46,941 nt of DNA from Bordetella parapertussis (lineage in GTDB: Bacteria > Pseudomonadota > Gammaproteobacteria > Burkholderiales > Burkholderiaceae_B). How positions within the stretch are numbered: the first letter of the stretch is position 1; each line of letters opens with the position of its first letter. The stretch is from positions 1-46,941 of the forward strand of contig CAMDNZ010000022.1 in NCBI GenBank assembly GCA_945903445.1, written 5' to 3'. The notes beneath the pieces were generated by a model that was not told where the DNA came from, ran no database searches, and saw nothing but the letters and a program-made list of their open reading frames with translations. Shown here one piece after another: positions 17,618 through 24,602 of the stretch. The translations under genes and the position numbers were made by a program.

Positions 17618-17934
17618 TTTTCTTCGACGATACCCAGGGCGTCCAGCACGGCATCGCGCACGGCCTCGGCCTCGCACAGAAAGACCGCGGTATCGCCTGG
17701 GTTCATGTTTTTCAGCACCTCCAGCAATTTGTCTTCGACGTCGTCGCCTGCGGCCACGGCATTGGCATGAACCTGACTGTCGGGGCTGAACGCCTGCTCG
17801 CCGACGATATCGGGTAAGCGTTCAAGCTCGGGTGGCGCCACCACCACGAACACCGTCACATGCTCGCCATCGAGCGTTGTGGTCAGCACGACGCCGCCCG
17901 GGGCGTCGTCGCGAATCATGCTAATCAGTTCCAT
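17614..17934 (-). CDS. Hypothetical 106-residue cytoplasmic protein
   Basis: The start at 17934 has AGGAG 6 bases upstream; an ATG at 17958 lacks a site. The protein (MELISMIRDDAPGGVVLTTT...) looks like a compact alpha/beta domain with alternating strands (GVVLTTTLDGEHVTVFVVVA) and helices, acidic overall, without signal or membrane segments. I do not recognise the family. Its last codons overlap those of the convergent upstream gene. Confidence 0.65.
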   Translation of the reverse strand: MELISMIRDDAPGGVVLTTTLDGEHVTVFVVVAPPELERLPDIVGEQAFSPDSQVHANAVAAGDDVEDKLLEVLKNMNPGDTAVFLCEAEAVRDAVLDALGIVEEN

Positions 17935-18072
17935 GGGTGCTCCTGCGCAAAGCGTCATTTGAACAGAAAAGCCGCTGCCCGACAGGGCGATGCGCGTGGT
18001 ATAAGCTTTGCCCGCAGCACCGCGTAGTGTGGGTCGAACCGATCACCCCGATACCCCTCAGTAAGGAATGAC

Positions 18073-19350
18073 ATGTCCAGCGGCTCCCCAGACTCTCTCG
18101 TCGCCCATTCGTTTGTGCCGGACGTTGCCATCGTCGGCGGGGGGCCTGCGGGCTTGATCGCCGCGGAGGTGTGTGCTGGGGCGGGATTGCAGGTTGCGGT
18201 GTTCGACGCCATGCCTTCGGTCGGGCGTAAGTTCTTGCTGGCCGGCAAGGGCGGCCTCAACTTGACGCACAGCGAGCCTTTGGCGGCGTTGGAAACGCGA
18301 TTCGGCTCGCGCGCCGACGTCGTCCGGACCTGGTTGGCGTCGCTAGGCCCGGATCAGTTACGCGGCTGGGCCGAAGGGTTGGGTATCGACACGTTCGTCG
18401 GCAGTTCTGGACGAGTGTTTCCCGAGCACATGAAGGCTGCACCCCTGTTGCGGGCCTGGGTGTCGCGCCTGCGTCAACAGGGCGTTCGTTTTCACACGCG
18501 GCATCGCTGGCTGGGTATGCTGCCCGGCGATAACGCGGGTGCCCAGGTCGGACTGGTATTCGACGGCCCCCAAGGGCACAGCGAGGTGCGTGCAGGCGCA
18601 GTCGTTCTGGCATGTGGCGGCGGCAGTTGGGCACGATTGGGATCGGATGGCGCATGGGTCGCGCCCTTACGACAGGCGGGCGTGGAGGTCGCCGATTTGA
18701 TGCCCGCCAATTGCGGATTCGATGTCGAGTGGTCGGCTCATTTCATCGAACGCCATGCCGGCGAACCCTTGAAAAATATACAGGTCAGTGTCGGCGCATC
18801 GGGTATGCCGGTGGCGGGTGAGGCCATGCTCAGTGCGCGAGGGATCGAGGGCGGTGCAGTGTATGCCGTGTCGTCTGCTTTACGCGATGCCTGGCAGGCC
18901 AATGGGCACGCCCTGCTGACAATCGATTTGCTGCCTGCATTCGATCTGGCGCGTGTGACGGCTGCGGTCAGCAAGCCTCGGGGGGCGAAGTCGTGGTCCA
19001 GTCATCTACAAGCTAATCTGGGTTTGAAAGGGGCGAAGGCGTCGATATTGCGCGAGTGCGCGCCCGCTTCGGCCTGGAACGACCCGATGCAGCTGGCCGC
19101 GTCGATCAAACGTTTGCCTGTCAAACTGGTTCGGCCGCGCCCGATCGACGAGGCCATTAGCACGGCCGGGGGCGTTTGTCTGGAAAGCCTAGACGACACT
19201 CTGCAATGCCGATCTTTGCCGAACGTTGCCTGCGCCGGGGAAATGCTGGATTGGGAGGCACCCACCGGTGGCTACTTGTTGACCGCCGTCATGGCCAGCG
19301 CCGTGGTAGCCGCCTATGGCGTGGTGGCTCGCCACGACGAACGCCATTGA
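18073..19350 (+). CDS. HI0933/BaiN-family flavoprotein
   Basis: A 425-residue NAD(P)/FAD-dependent oxidoreductase-like protein. The N-terminal dinucleotide fold has VAIVGGGPAGLIAA (about 18-31). The family signature GRKFLLAGKGGLNLTHSEP follows at about 56-74. The C-terminal FAD-contact segment is TAGGVCLESLD...GEMLDWEAPTGGYLLT. These features place it in the HI0933-like group (PP_4765-type flavoproteins). The physiological reaction is not established for most members. The start has AAGGA upstream. Monocistronic. Confidence 0.85.
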   Translation: MSSGSPDSLVAHSFVPDVAIVGGGPAGLIAAEVCAGAGLQVAVFDAMPSVGRKFLLAGKGGLNLTHSEPLAALETRFGSRADVVRTWLASLGPDQLRGWAEGLGIDTFVGSSGRVFPEHMKAAPLLRAWVSRLRQQGVRFHTRHRWLGMLPGDNAGAQVGLVFDGPQGHSEVRAGAVVLACGGGSWARLGSDGAWVAPLRQAGVEVADLMPANCGFDVEWSAHFIERHAGEPLKNIQVSVGASGMPVAGEAMLSARGIEGGAVYAVSSALRDAWQANGHALLTIDLLPAFDLARVTAAVSKPRGAKSWSSHLQANLGLKGAKASILRECAPASAWNDPMQLAASIKRLPVKLVRPRPIDEAISTAGGVCLESLDDTLQCRSLPNVACAGEMLDWEAPTGGYLLTAVMASAVVAAYGVVARHDERH

Positions 19351-19486
19351 AGGCGCGTCGCCGCGACGCGCTGTGGTTTGCAGTGGCACGCTAGTTGAGC
19401 CGACGGGGCGTTCGAGCACGGCAGGCTGCTCGCGAATCGCGAGGTACGAATCAAGCTATTCGTCGCTGCCGAGTTCGCGCGTACGC

Positions 19487-21091
19487 TCAGGCATTCAAGC
19501 TGCGTGCGACGGCATGTGCGACTTCGATGCCGTCAATTGCCGCCGAATAGATACCGCCCGCGTAGCCCGCGCCTTCTCCCGCCGGAAATAAACCTTGCAC
19601 GTTCAAGCTTTGAAAACTGTCGGAATGCCGGGTGATGGCCAGCGGCGAAGAGGTGCGCGTTTCCACGCCGGTCAGCACCGCATCGTCTAGTGCAAAGCCG
19701 CGCAGCTTGCGGTCGATGGCGGGCAAGGCCTCGCGTATGGCGTCGATAGCGTAATCGGGCAGCGCAGTGCTCAGATCGCACGGCGTCACGCCAGGCTTGT
19801 ACGAAGCCACGACCTTGCCCAATGACGTGGATGCACGACCCGCGACGAAATCGCCCACCGTTTGCGCCGGCGCGAAGTAATTGCCGCCGCCCAGTTCGAA
19901 CGCTTGGCTTTCCCAATGGCGCTGAAACGCGATGCCAGCCAGCGCGTCGCCGGGATAGTCGTCAGGCGTGATGCCCACTACCAATCCTGCATTGGCATTG
20001 CGCTCGGCGCGCGAATACTGACTCATACCGTTGGTGACCACTCGGTTCGGTTCGGACGTGGCCGCCACCACGGTACCGCCGGGGCACATACAGAAGCTGT
20101 ACACCGAGCGTCCGTTGCTGCAATGGTGGACGACTTTGTAGTCGGCCGCGCCCAGCAGGGGATGCCCGGCTTGGGGGCCGAAGCGGCGCTCGTCGATCAA
20201 GCTTTGTGGATGCTCGATGCGAAACCCGATCGAAAAGGGTTTCGCCTTCATGTAGACCCCGCGTCGATGCAACTGCTCGAACGTGTCGCGCGCGCTATGG
20301 CCGACGGCCAACACGACGTGATCACAGGCCAGCGAACTACCGTCCGACAGCGTAAGCCCGACGATTCGGTCTGCTTCGATATGAAAATCTTCGACCCGCG
20401 TCTCGAACCGCACTTCGCCACCCAAGGCAATGATCTCGGCACGCATCTTTTCGACCATGCTGACTAAGCGGAAGGTGCCGATGTGAGGTTTGCTGACGTA
20501 CAGAATTTCTTCCGGCGCACCGGCTTTGACGAACTCGTCCAACACTTTGCGGCCGAGGTGTTTCGGATCCTTGATCTGGCTATATAGCTTTCCGTCTGAA
20601 AACGTGCCCGCACCGCCTTCGCCAAACTGAACGTTCGACTCGGGGTGTAGCACTGTTTTCCGCCATAGTCCGAAGGTGTCTTTGGTTCTTTCGCGCACGG
20701 CTTTGCCGCGTTCCAGGATGATGGGCGCGAAGCCCAACTGCGCCAGGATCAATCCGGCGAACAGGCCGCATGGGCCCAGACCGATCACGACCGGTCGCGC
20801 CCGAGCGTTGGCGGGGCGAGCGGCGAGATCGGGCGCATAGCGCATGTCTGGTGTACGCGAGACGTGAATGTCGCTTGCGAAACGTTCAAGTAAGGCGGCT
20901 TCGTCGGGCGTTTCGACGTCCAGCGCGTAGACCAGAACAATCGCGCCGCGTTTGCGCGCGTCGTAACCCCGCTTGAATACGGTATAGGCCGGGAGGCGAT
21001 CGGCCGGTAGATCGAGTTTGGCGCACACGGCAGCGTCGAGCTGCTGGGGTGTGTGATCCAAGGGCAGGCGAACTTCGGAAAGGCGTAGCAT
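19487..21091 (-). CDS. FAD-dependent dehydrogenase, COG2509 type
   Basis: A 534-residue predicted FAD-dependent protein. A small N-terminal domain (MLRLSEVRLPLDHT..., about 1-90, with the VFKRGYDARKR motif) precedes the FAD fold (VVIGLGPCGLFAGLILAQLG, about 100-120) and the conserved NVQFGEGGAGTFSDGKL. The FAD-binding C-terminal part (GLFPAGEGAGYAGGIYSAA) is intact. The family is widespread but its substrate is unknown. The start codon follows, after two bases, the T-run of a strong intrinsic terminator; there is no Shine-Dalgarno sequence. This points to attenuation, leaderless initiation or a promoter inside the hairpin region. Confidence 0.85.
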   Translation of the reverse strand: MLRLSEVRLPLDHTPQQLDAAVCAKLDLPADRLPAYTVFKRGYDARKRGAIVLVYALDVETPDEAALLERFASDIHVSRTPDMRYAPDLAARPANARARPVVIGLGPCGLFAGLILAQLGFAPIILERGKAVRERTKDTFGLWRKTVLHPESNVQFGEGGAGTFSDGKLYSQIKDPKHLGRKVLDEFVKAGAPEEILYVSKPHIGTFRLVSMVEKMRAEIIALGGEVRFETRVEDFHIEADRIVGLTLSDGSSLACDHVVLAVGHSARDTFEQLHRRGVYMKAKPFSIGFRIEHPQSLIDERRFGPQAGHPLLGAADYKVVHHCSNGRSVYSFCMCPGGTVVAATSEPNRVVTNGMSQYSRAERNANAGLVVGITPDDYPGDALAGIAFQRHWESQAFELGGGNYFAPAQTVGDFVAGRASTSLGKVVASYKPGVTPCDLSTALPDYAIDAIREALPAIDRKLRGFALDDAVLTGVETRTSSPLAITRHSDSFQSLNVQGLFPAGEGAGYAGGIYSAAIDGIEVAHAVARSLNA

Positions 21092-21093
21092 GT

Positions 21094-21134
21094 AAAAAAA
21101 ATCCCGGATGCGCTAGAACGCGCTGCGGGATTTT
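21094..21134 (-). terminator. Strong intrinsic terminator just before a start codon
   Basis: On the minus strand AAAATCCCG (21126-21134), an inner GCGC/GCGC dyad, and CGGGATTTT (21098-21106) run into eight T residues ending at 21094. The ATG of the FAD gene begins at 21091. It would end transcripts of the small upstream gene (21394-21200) and would also stop read-through into the FAD gene. Confidence 0.8.
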
Positions 21135-21199
21135 AACTGGCCTGAGGCCGGGCTTGTAGCGCGAGCACGGCAAGGCCGATTTTCACACCGATGCAGCGC

Positions 21200-21394
21200 T
21201 TAGCGGGCTTGCTGCGCCACGGGCGAAGGCGGCACGCCCGGCGGGTCGGCAGGTGTCGGAGGGCCACCCGGAACGGGCGATTCCCCGGGAATGGGGGCTT
21301 CGTCCGGCGACGGATCGCGGTGATCTGCCGTCAATGCAGTGTGAGTAAGCGAAGTGCGCGATTTGGATTTGGCGTAATCCGGCATCTTGAACAT
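21200..21394 (-). CDS. 64-residue Pro-rich hydrophilic protein
   Basis: Preceded by CAGGAGAC five bases before the ATG. The protein starts MFKMPDYAKSKSRTSLTHTA and continues as a proline-rich chain (EAPIPGESPVPGGPPTPADP) without signal or membrane segments. It is probably disordered throughout. The ribosome-binding site matches those of the other small hydrophilic genes in the window. Function unknown. Its transcript should end at the terminator at 21094-21134. Confidence 0.65.
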   Translation of the reverse strand: MFKMPDYAKSKSRTSLTHTALTADHRDPSPDEAPIPGESPVPGGPPTPADPPGVPPSPVAQQAR

Positions 21395-21645
21395 GAACGT
21401 CTCCTGACGATGGCACGCAAGGAATATGCGGCGACGTATGTGTCAATGCAACTCGCGTGCCCAATAAACCGTAAAAACACGTCTGAACACTAAGCGTTAT
21501 CCCTTGGCATGTCGCCATGAACGACTCGTTAAATCATCCATCTTCATCTTCGGGCACACCGTTTGCTAGGTGCGCTGCGGCGGGTTCGCATGGGCGTGCC
21601 TGATTATGATCCGTGCCCGGTCCTGGGCGTTCGAGGAGAAAGTTC

Positions 21646-21777
21646 ATGAAGAACAAAGCGATCCTGGCAGTCCTGCTGGCAATCTCGGCCTTGTCGGCCG
21701 GTTGCAATACCGTTGAAGGCGCAGGCCGCGACATCGAGCGTGGTGGCGAAAAGATTCAAGGCGCCGCCAATCGTTAA
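21646..21777 (+). CDS. Entericidin A/B family lipoprotein
   Basis: A 43-residue lipoprotein, MKNKAILAVLLAISALSAGC, with Cys20 in the lipobox, then NTVEGAGRDIERGGEKIQGAANR. The mature part is a textbook entericidin sequence (CNTxxGxGxDIxxGGxxIxGAA). Entericidins are small membrane lipoproteins; the E. coli pair EcnA/EcnB acts as antidote and toxin in stationary-phase lysis. Only one copy is present here, so a toxin role is uncertain. AGGAG lies 7 bases upstream and an intrinsic terminator follows directly. Confidence 0.9.
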   Translation: MKNKAILAVLLAISALSAGCNTVEGAGRDIERGGEKIQGAANR

Positions 21778-21788
21778 AGGTCCGGCGT

Positions 21789-21829
21789 GGCGGTGAGCTA
21801 GCGCGTGCGCGATTTCGCCGCCTTTTTTT
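21789..21829 (+). terminator. Terminator of the entericidin gene
   Basis: GGCGG (21789-21793) pairs with CCGCC (21818-21822), with an internal GCGC-rich segment, and is followed by seven T. Confidence 0.7.
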
Positions 21830-21839
21830 ACGAAAGCAT

Positions 21840-22073
21840 ATGACAGGCATGTTTCATACGACCCCTAGATTGACGCCAGAACAATTCCGCTGGTTAAAGG
21901 AGCTGCGCACTCAGCGTGTGCCGGCTCGATGCGTGCCGGATGCGGTACGCGATCGATTGCTGGCATTGAACTATATCGAAGCACCCGAAAACGGCTTCGC
22001 CCGGACAACGGGTTTAGGGCAGCGGGCGATGGGTACGTACGTTGCCGTAGGTACGGCCCAAATCGCGGCCTGA
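21840..22073 (+). CDS. Small winged-helix-like protein
   Basis: A 77-residue protein starting at ATG 21840 or 21849, both with poor Shine-Dalgarno sequences. The sequence LTPEQFRWLKELRTQRV...VRDRLLALNYIEAPENGFARTTGLGQRAM has the helix-helix-wing pattern of small winged-helix domains (LTP..., L.x.YI, TxxG). It could be a truncated regulator or a stand-alone DNA-binding module. Function unknown. It starts ten bases after the terminator T-run. Confidence 0.55.
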   Translation: MTGMFHTTPRLTPEQFRWLKELRTQRVPARCVPDAVRDRLLALNYIEAPENGFARTTGLGQRAMGTYVAVGTAQIAA

Positions 22074-22166
22074 ATCTGGGATGGCCGCCGCCAGGTTCAC
22101 TGGCCCGTACGAGCAATCCGCGCCTGTCAGGCATAATGCCCTGCCTGGTAAGAAGGAGAGCAGGAC

Positions 22167-22610
22167 ATGCGAGCAGGATGGATGGCCATTGCGTTGGCAA
22201 GCAGTGTTTTGGTGGGTTGCGGAGCGGCTGGAATTCAGCCCGGCGGCGATTTTCCGAAAGAGACGGCTGTCGTGGATGTCGATTATCTATCGGCTTTCCG
22301 ACGCGCTCAAGAATACTTCCGCGTGTGCCATACCGATAAGCCGAAACGCTACAACGTCCAGTACTCGACCGACCACATGATCGATCTCAAAGGCACGCTG
22401 ACGACGATCAATTTGACCAAAGTAGGTGAGGGCGCAAGTCCGGTCATGGTGTTCGCATCCGAGCCCGACCCGGCCGATCGCGACAATCGTCGCCGTTCGC
22501 TCATTCATGTCACCGTACTCGGACAAGCCCCTTGGGACGCCCGCGAAAGCACGGCATTGCGCCAAGCGGTTCAAACCGCCACGCCGCAATGTGTCGCTGG
22601 ACACGACTGA
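22167..22610 (+). CDS. Lipoprotein, function unknown
   Basis: A 147-residue lipoprotein with lipobox LVGC (Cys18). The start has a strong AAGGAG upstream. The mature region (VDVDYLSAFRRAQEYFRVCH...) has a conserved-looking small alpha/beta fold with two Cys (in FRVCHT and PQCVA) likely to form a disulphide. I associate this type with lipoproteins conserved in Bordetella-like genomes, without known role. A good terminator follows within 12 bases of the stop codon. Confidence 0.7.
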   Translation: MRAGWMAIALASSVLVGCGAAGIQPGGDFPKETAVVDVDYLSAFRRAQEYFRVCHTDKPKRYNVQYSTDHMIDLKGTLTTINLTKVGEGASPVMVFASEPDPADRDNRRRSLIHVTVLGQAPWDARESTALRQAVQTATPQCVAGHD

Positions 22611-22621
22611 CCGATTGAGAG

Positions 22622-22648
22622 CCGCCCCTCATGGGCGGTTCATTTTTT
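22622..22648 (+). terminator. Intrinsic terminator of the lipoprotein gene
   Basis: CCGCCC (22622-22627), loop CTCAT, GGGCGG (22633-22638), then TTCATTTTTT. It overlaps the last codons of the convergent small gene on the minus strand. Confidence 0.8.
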
Positions 22649-22844
22649 CCGACTTGGCCACCTGATTTTCGGGTGCCACATTGCCCGGATCGCCAGGTTC
22701 GGTATGCACGCGTTTGCTGCGCGGCATACCTGCAACCGTTGCACTGCCTTCTGGCATTGGCAGCTCACGGGTGCCTGTCAGTTCACTCTCTTTTGTCTTC
22801 CGGACGTTCTCGCGGGCCGTGTCTGGCGTGGGAAGGTTTGACAT
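22629..22844 (-). CDS. 71-residue hydrophilic protein, second of a pair
   Basis: Start with AGGAGAC five bases before the ATG. The protein MSNLPTPDTARENVRKTKES... is rich in Pro, Glu, Lys and Gly, has no hydrophobic segment and ends NQVAKSEKMNRP. It is probably disordered. It follows the next small gene (23186-22860) with a 15-base gap on the same strand, so the two form a mini-operon. Function unknown; stress hydrophilin-like by composition only. Confidence 0.6.
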   Translation of the reverse strand: MSNLPTPDTARENVRKTKESELTGTRELPMPEGSATVAGMPRSKRVHTEPGDPGNVAPENQVAKSEKMNRP

Positions 22845-22859
22845 GCGCGTCTCCTCGAT

Positions 22860-23186
22860 TCAAAGCAGTGACGACCGGGCATTTTTCTTATTGGGCGCCG
22901 GCTGGGTGCTATCGGCCCAGCTCGAACGAGTCGGGTCGACATCCTGGCGGGCGTCGGCATGGGCATATCCGCCTTGGTCTTCAGGGGTATGGGGCACTAA
23001 ACGAGTCGCCGTGGTCACTCGAGGCCTTGCGGGCGGCTGCCGCGCGCTCTGCGGCACTGGCGCAGGCCGATTGGGCACATCCACAAGGCTGCTAGGGGGA
23101 ATGATCTTGCCGACCAACACCTGTTCGGTGTGCCCTGGCCGAGCATGGTCGGGACGATCTCGATCTGAATGCTTGGGACGCGTCAT
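22860..23186 (-). CDS. 108-residue Pro/Arg/His-rich protein, first of a pair
   Basis: The start at 23186 is chosen for its AGGAGAC site; an ATG at 23225 adds 13 residues without one. The protein (MTRPKHSDRDRPDHARPGHT...) is hydrophilic and Pro-, Arg- and His-rich, with one more ordered-looking segment (EQVLVGKIIPPSSLVDVP). It has no signal or membrane segment. It is divergent from pyrB, whose promoter lies about 70-105 bp upstream. Confidence 0.6.
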   Translation of the reverse strand: MTRPKHSDRDRPDHARPGHTEQVLVGKIIPPSSLVDVPNRPAPVPQSARQPPARPRVTTATRLVPHTPEDQGGYAHADARQDVDPTRSSWADSTQPAPNKKNARSSLL

Positions 23187-23252
23187 GCCGGTCTCCTGTT
23201 GCGTATCGTGCAATACCTGGTGCAAGTCCCATACCCGTTATGTAATCTCAAC

Positions 23253-23293
23253 TTGAATATACGCAGACAAGCTTTTAATATACGCAGTGCGTA
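23253..23293 (+). promoter_or_regulatory. pyrB promoter with repeated AATATACGCAG element
   Basis: -35 TTGAAT (23253-23258) and -10 TAATAT (23276-23281) are 17 bp apart. The 11-mer AATATACGCAG occurs at 23256-23266 and 23277-23287, exactly 21 bp (two helical turns) apart, covering each promoter box. The second copy continues into the palindrome TACGCA-G-TGCGTA (23281-23293). A third 10-base copy, AATATACGCA, lies inside the coding region at 23515-23524. The arrangement suggests an operator. Confidence 0.6.
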
Positions 23294-23309
23294 CATAAGG
23301 AGCAGCAAT

Positions 23310-24602
23310 ATGTCGATCGCCCAACAAGCCTTCCTGCGCGATGCCATGCGCAAACTGAACCTCACTCGCGACGTGTTCGCCACCCGCATCGGTGTAAAGC
23401 GGCGAGCGTTGGACAGTTGGCTGTTGCCCGAAGGCTCGCAAGAGTTCCGGGCGATGCCCGAGGTGGTCGAGCGTTTTGTCTCCGAAATCGTCCAAAACGA
23501 CGAGCTATTGAAAAAATATACGCAAAGCGCCCAGGCCGGCGAGCTGCGCGATCGTATCGCCTACAACGGTCGCCCCCAGCTGCTGTCCGTAGACCAATTC
23601 AGCCGTGAATCGGTCGAAGACCTGTTCCGCATCGCCGATATGATGCAGCCTATCGCGCGCCGTCAAAAAGTTTCGCGAGTGTTGGAAGGCGCAGTGCTGG
23701 GTAATTTGTTTTTCGAGGCCAGCACACGGACCCGCGTGAGCTTCGGTTCGGCATTCTGCCGCCTGGGTGGCTCGGTGTGCGACACCACCGGGTTCACGTT
23801 TTCGTCGATGGCCAAGGGCGAGTCGATCTACGACACCAGCCGAGTGATGAGCGGTTACGTCGACGCCATGGTCATCCGTCATCCCGAGCAGGGTTCGGTC
23901 GCCGAATTCGCCGCGGCGACCAATATTCCCGTGGTCAACGGCGGCGACGGCACCGGCGAGCATCCCAGCCAGGCTTTGCTGGATCTGTACACCATCCTGA
24001 CCGAATTCTCTCGCTTAGGGAAGCTGCTGGATGGCGCGCACATTGCCATGGTGGGCGATCTGAAACATGGCCGTACCGTTCACTCGTTGATCAAGTTGCT
24101 GTCCTTGTATCGCGGGGTCAAGTTCACGCTGGTGGCACCCGTCGGCCTGGAAATGCCGGCCTACATCGTCGATCAAGCCGATCGCAATGGCAATGTCATC
24201 GTGCAGACCAGCGAGCTGGGCCAGGGGGTCGAGGGCGCGGATGTGATTTATGCCACGCGAGTCCAGAAAGAGCGCTTTGCCGATGAGGCCAGCGAAGGCT
24301 ATTCCGCCGATTTTCAAGTGAACACCGCGCTGATCGACGCGCACTGCGGACCGGACACTATTGTCATGCACCCCTTGCCGCGCGATAGCCGTCCGGGCGC
24401 TAACGATCTAAGCGTGGATCTGAACCACGATCCACGACTGGCGATCTTCCGTCAGACCGACAACGGTATTCCCGTGCGCATGGCCATTTTTGCGGTATTA
24501 CTGGGTGTCGAAGGGCTTGTGCGCCATTCGATGCGCGATGTCACCTGGCGTCACCCCTCTCACATCGGGCCGGACGATTCGAGCTTTCACGGCTTAGACT
24601 GA
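23310..24602 (+). CDS. pyrB: Aspartate carbamoyltransferase with HTH-like extension
   Basis: A 430-residue enzyme joining carbamoyl phosphate and aspartate in pyrimidine synthesis. The start at ATG 23310 has AAGGAG 5 bases upstream. The first 65 residues are an extension absent from standard PyrB (about 310 residues) and look like a helix-turn-helix (TRDVFATRIGVKRRALDSWL, 19-38). The catalytic part has all signatures: carbamoyl-phosphate loop ASTRTRVSF (137-145), Lys169 (SSMAKGES), GEHPSQALLDLY (216-227) and HPLPR near the C-terminus. Long ATCases of this kind occur in Bordetella-like species. The extension and the repeated promoter element raise the possibility of autoregulation. The 3' end overlaps the convergent gene by 16 bp. 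Confidence 0.9.
   Translation: MSIAQQAFLRDAMRKLNLTRDVFATRIGVKRRALDSWLLPEGSQEFRAMPEVVERFVSEIVQNDELLKKYTQSAQAGELRDRIAYNGRPQLLSVDQFSRESVEDLFRIADMMQPIARRQKVSRVLEGAVLGNLFFEASTRTRVSFGSAFCRLGGSVCDTTGFTFSSMAKGESIYDTSRVMSGYVDAMVIRHPEQGSVAEFAAATNIPVVNGGDGTGEHPSQALLDLYTILTEFSRLGKLLDGAHIAMVGDLKHGRTVHSLIKLLSLYRGVKFTLVAPVGLEMPAYIVDQADRNGNVIVQTSELGQGVEGADVIYATRVQKERFADEASEGYSADFQVNTALIDAHCGPDTIVMHPLPRDSRPGANDLSVDLNHDPRLAIFRQTDNGIPVRMAIFAVLLGVEGLVRHSMRDVTWRHPSHIGPDDSSFHGLD

Noticed and set aside
21646..21777. Entericidin as a toxin-antidote pair
   Set aside because: Only one entericidin gene is present; a second copy was looked for on both sides and not seen.
23169..23309. Longer start for pyrB
   Set aside because: It would include the promoter and lacks a ribosome-binding site; AAGGAG precedes the ATG at 23310.
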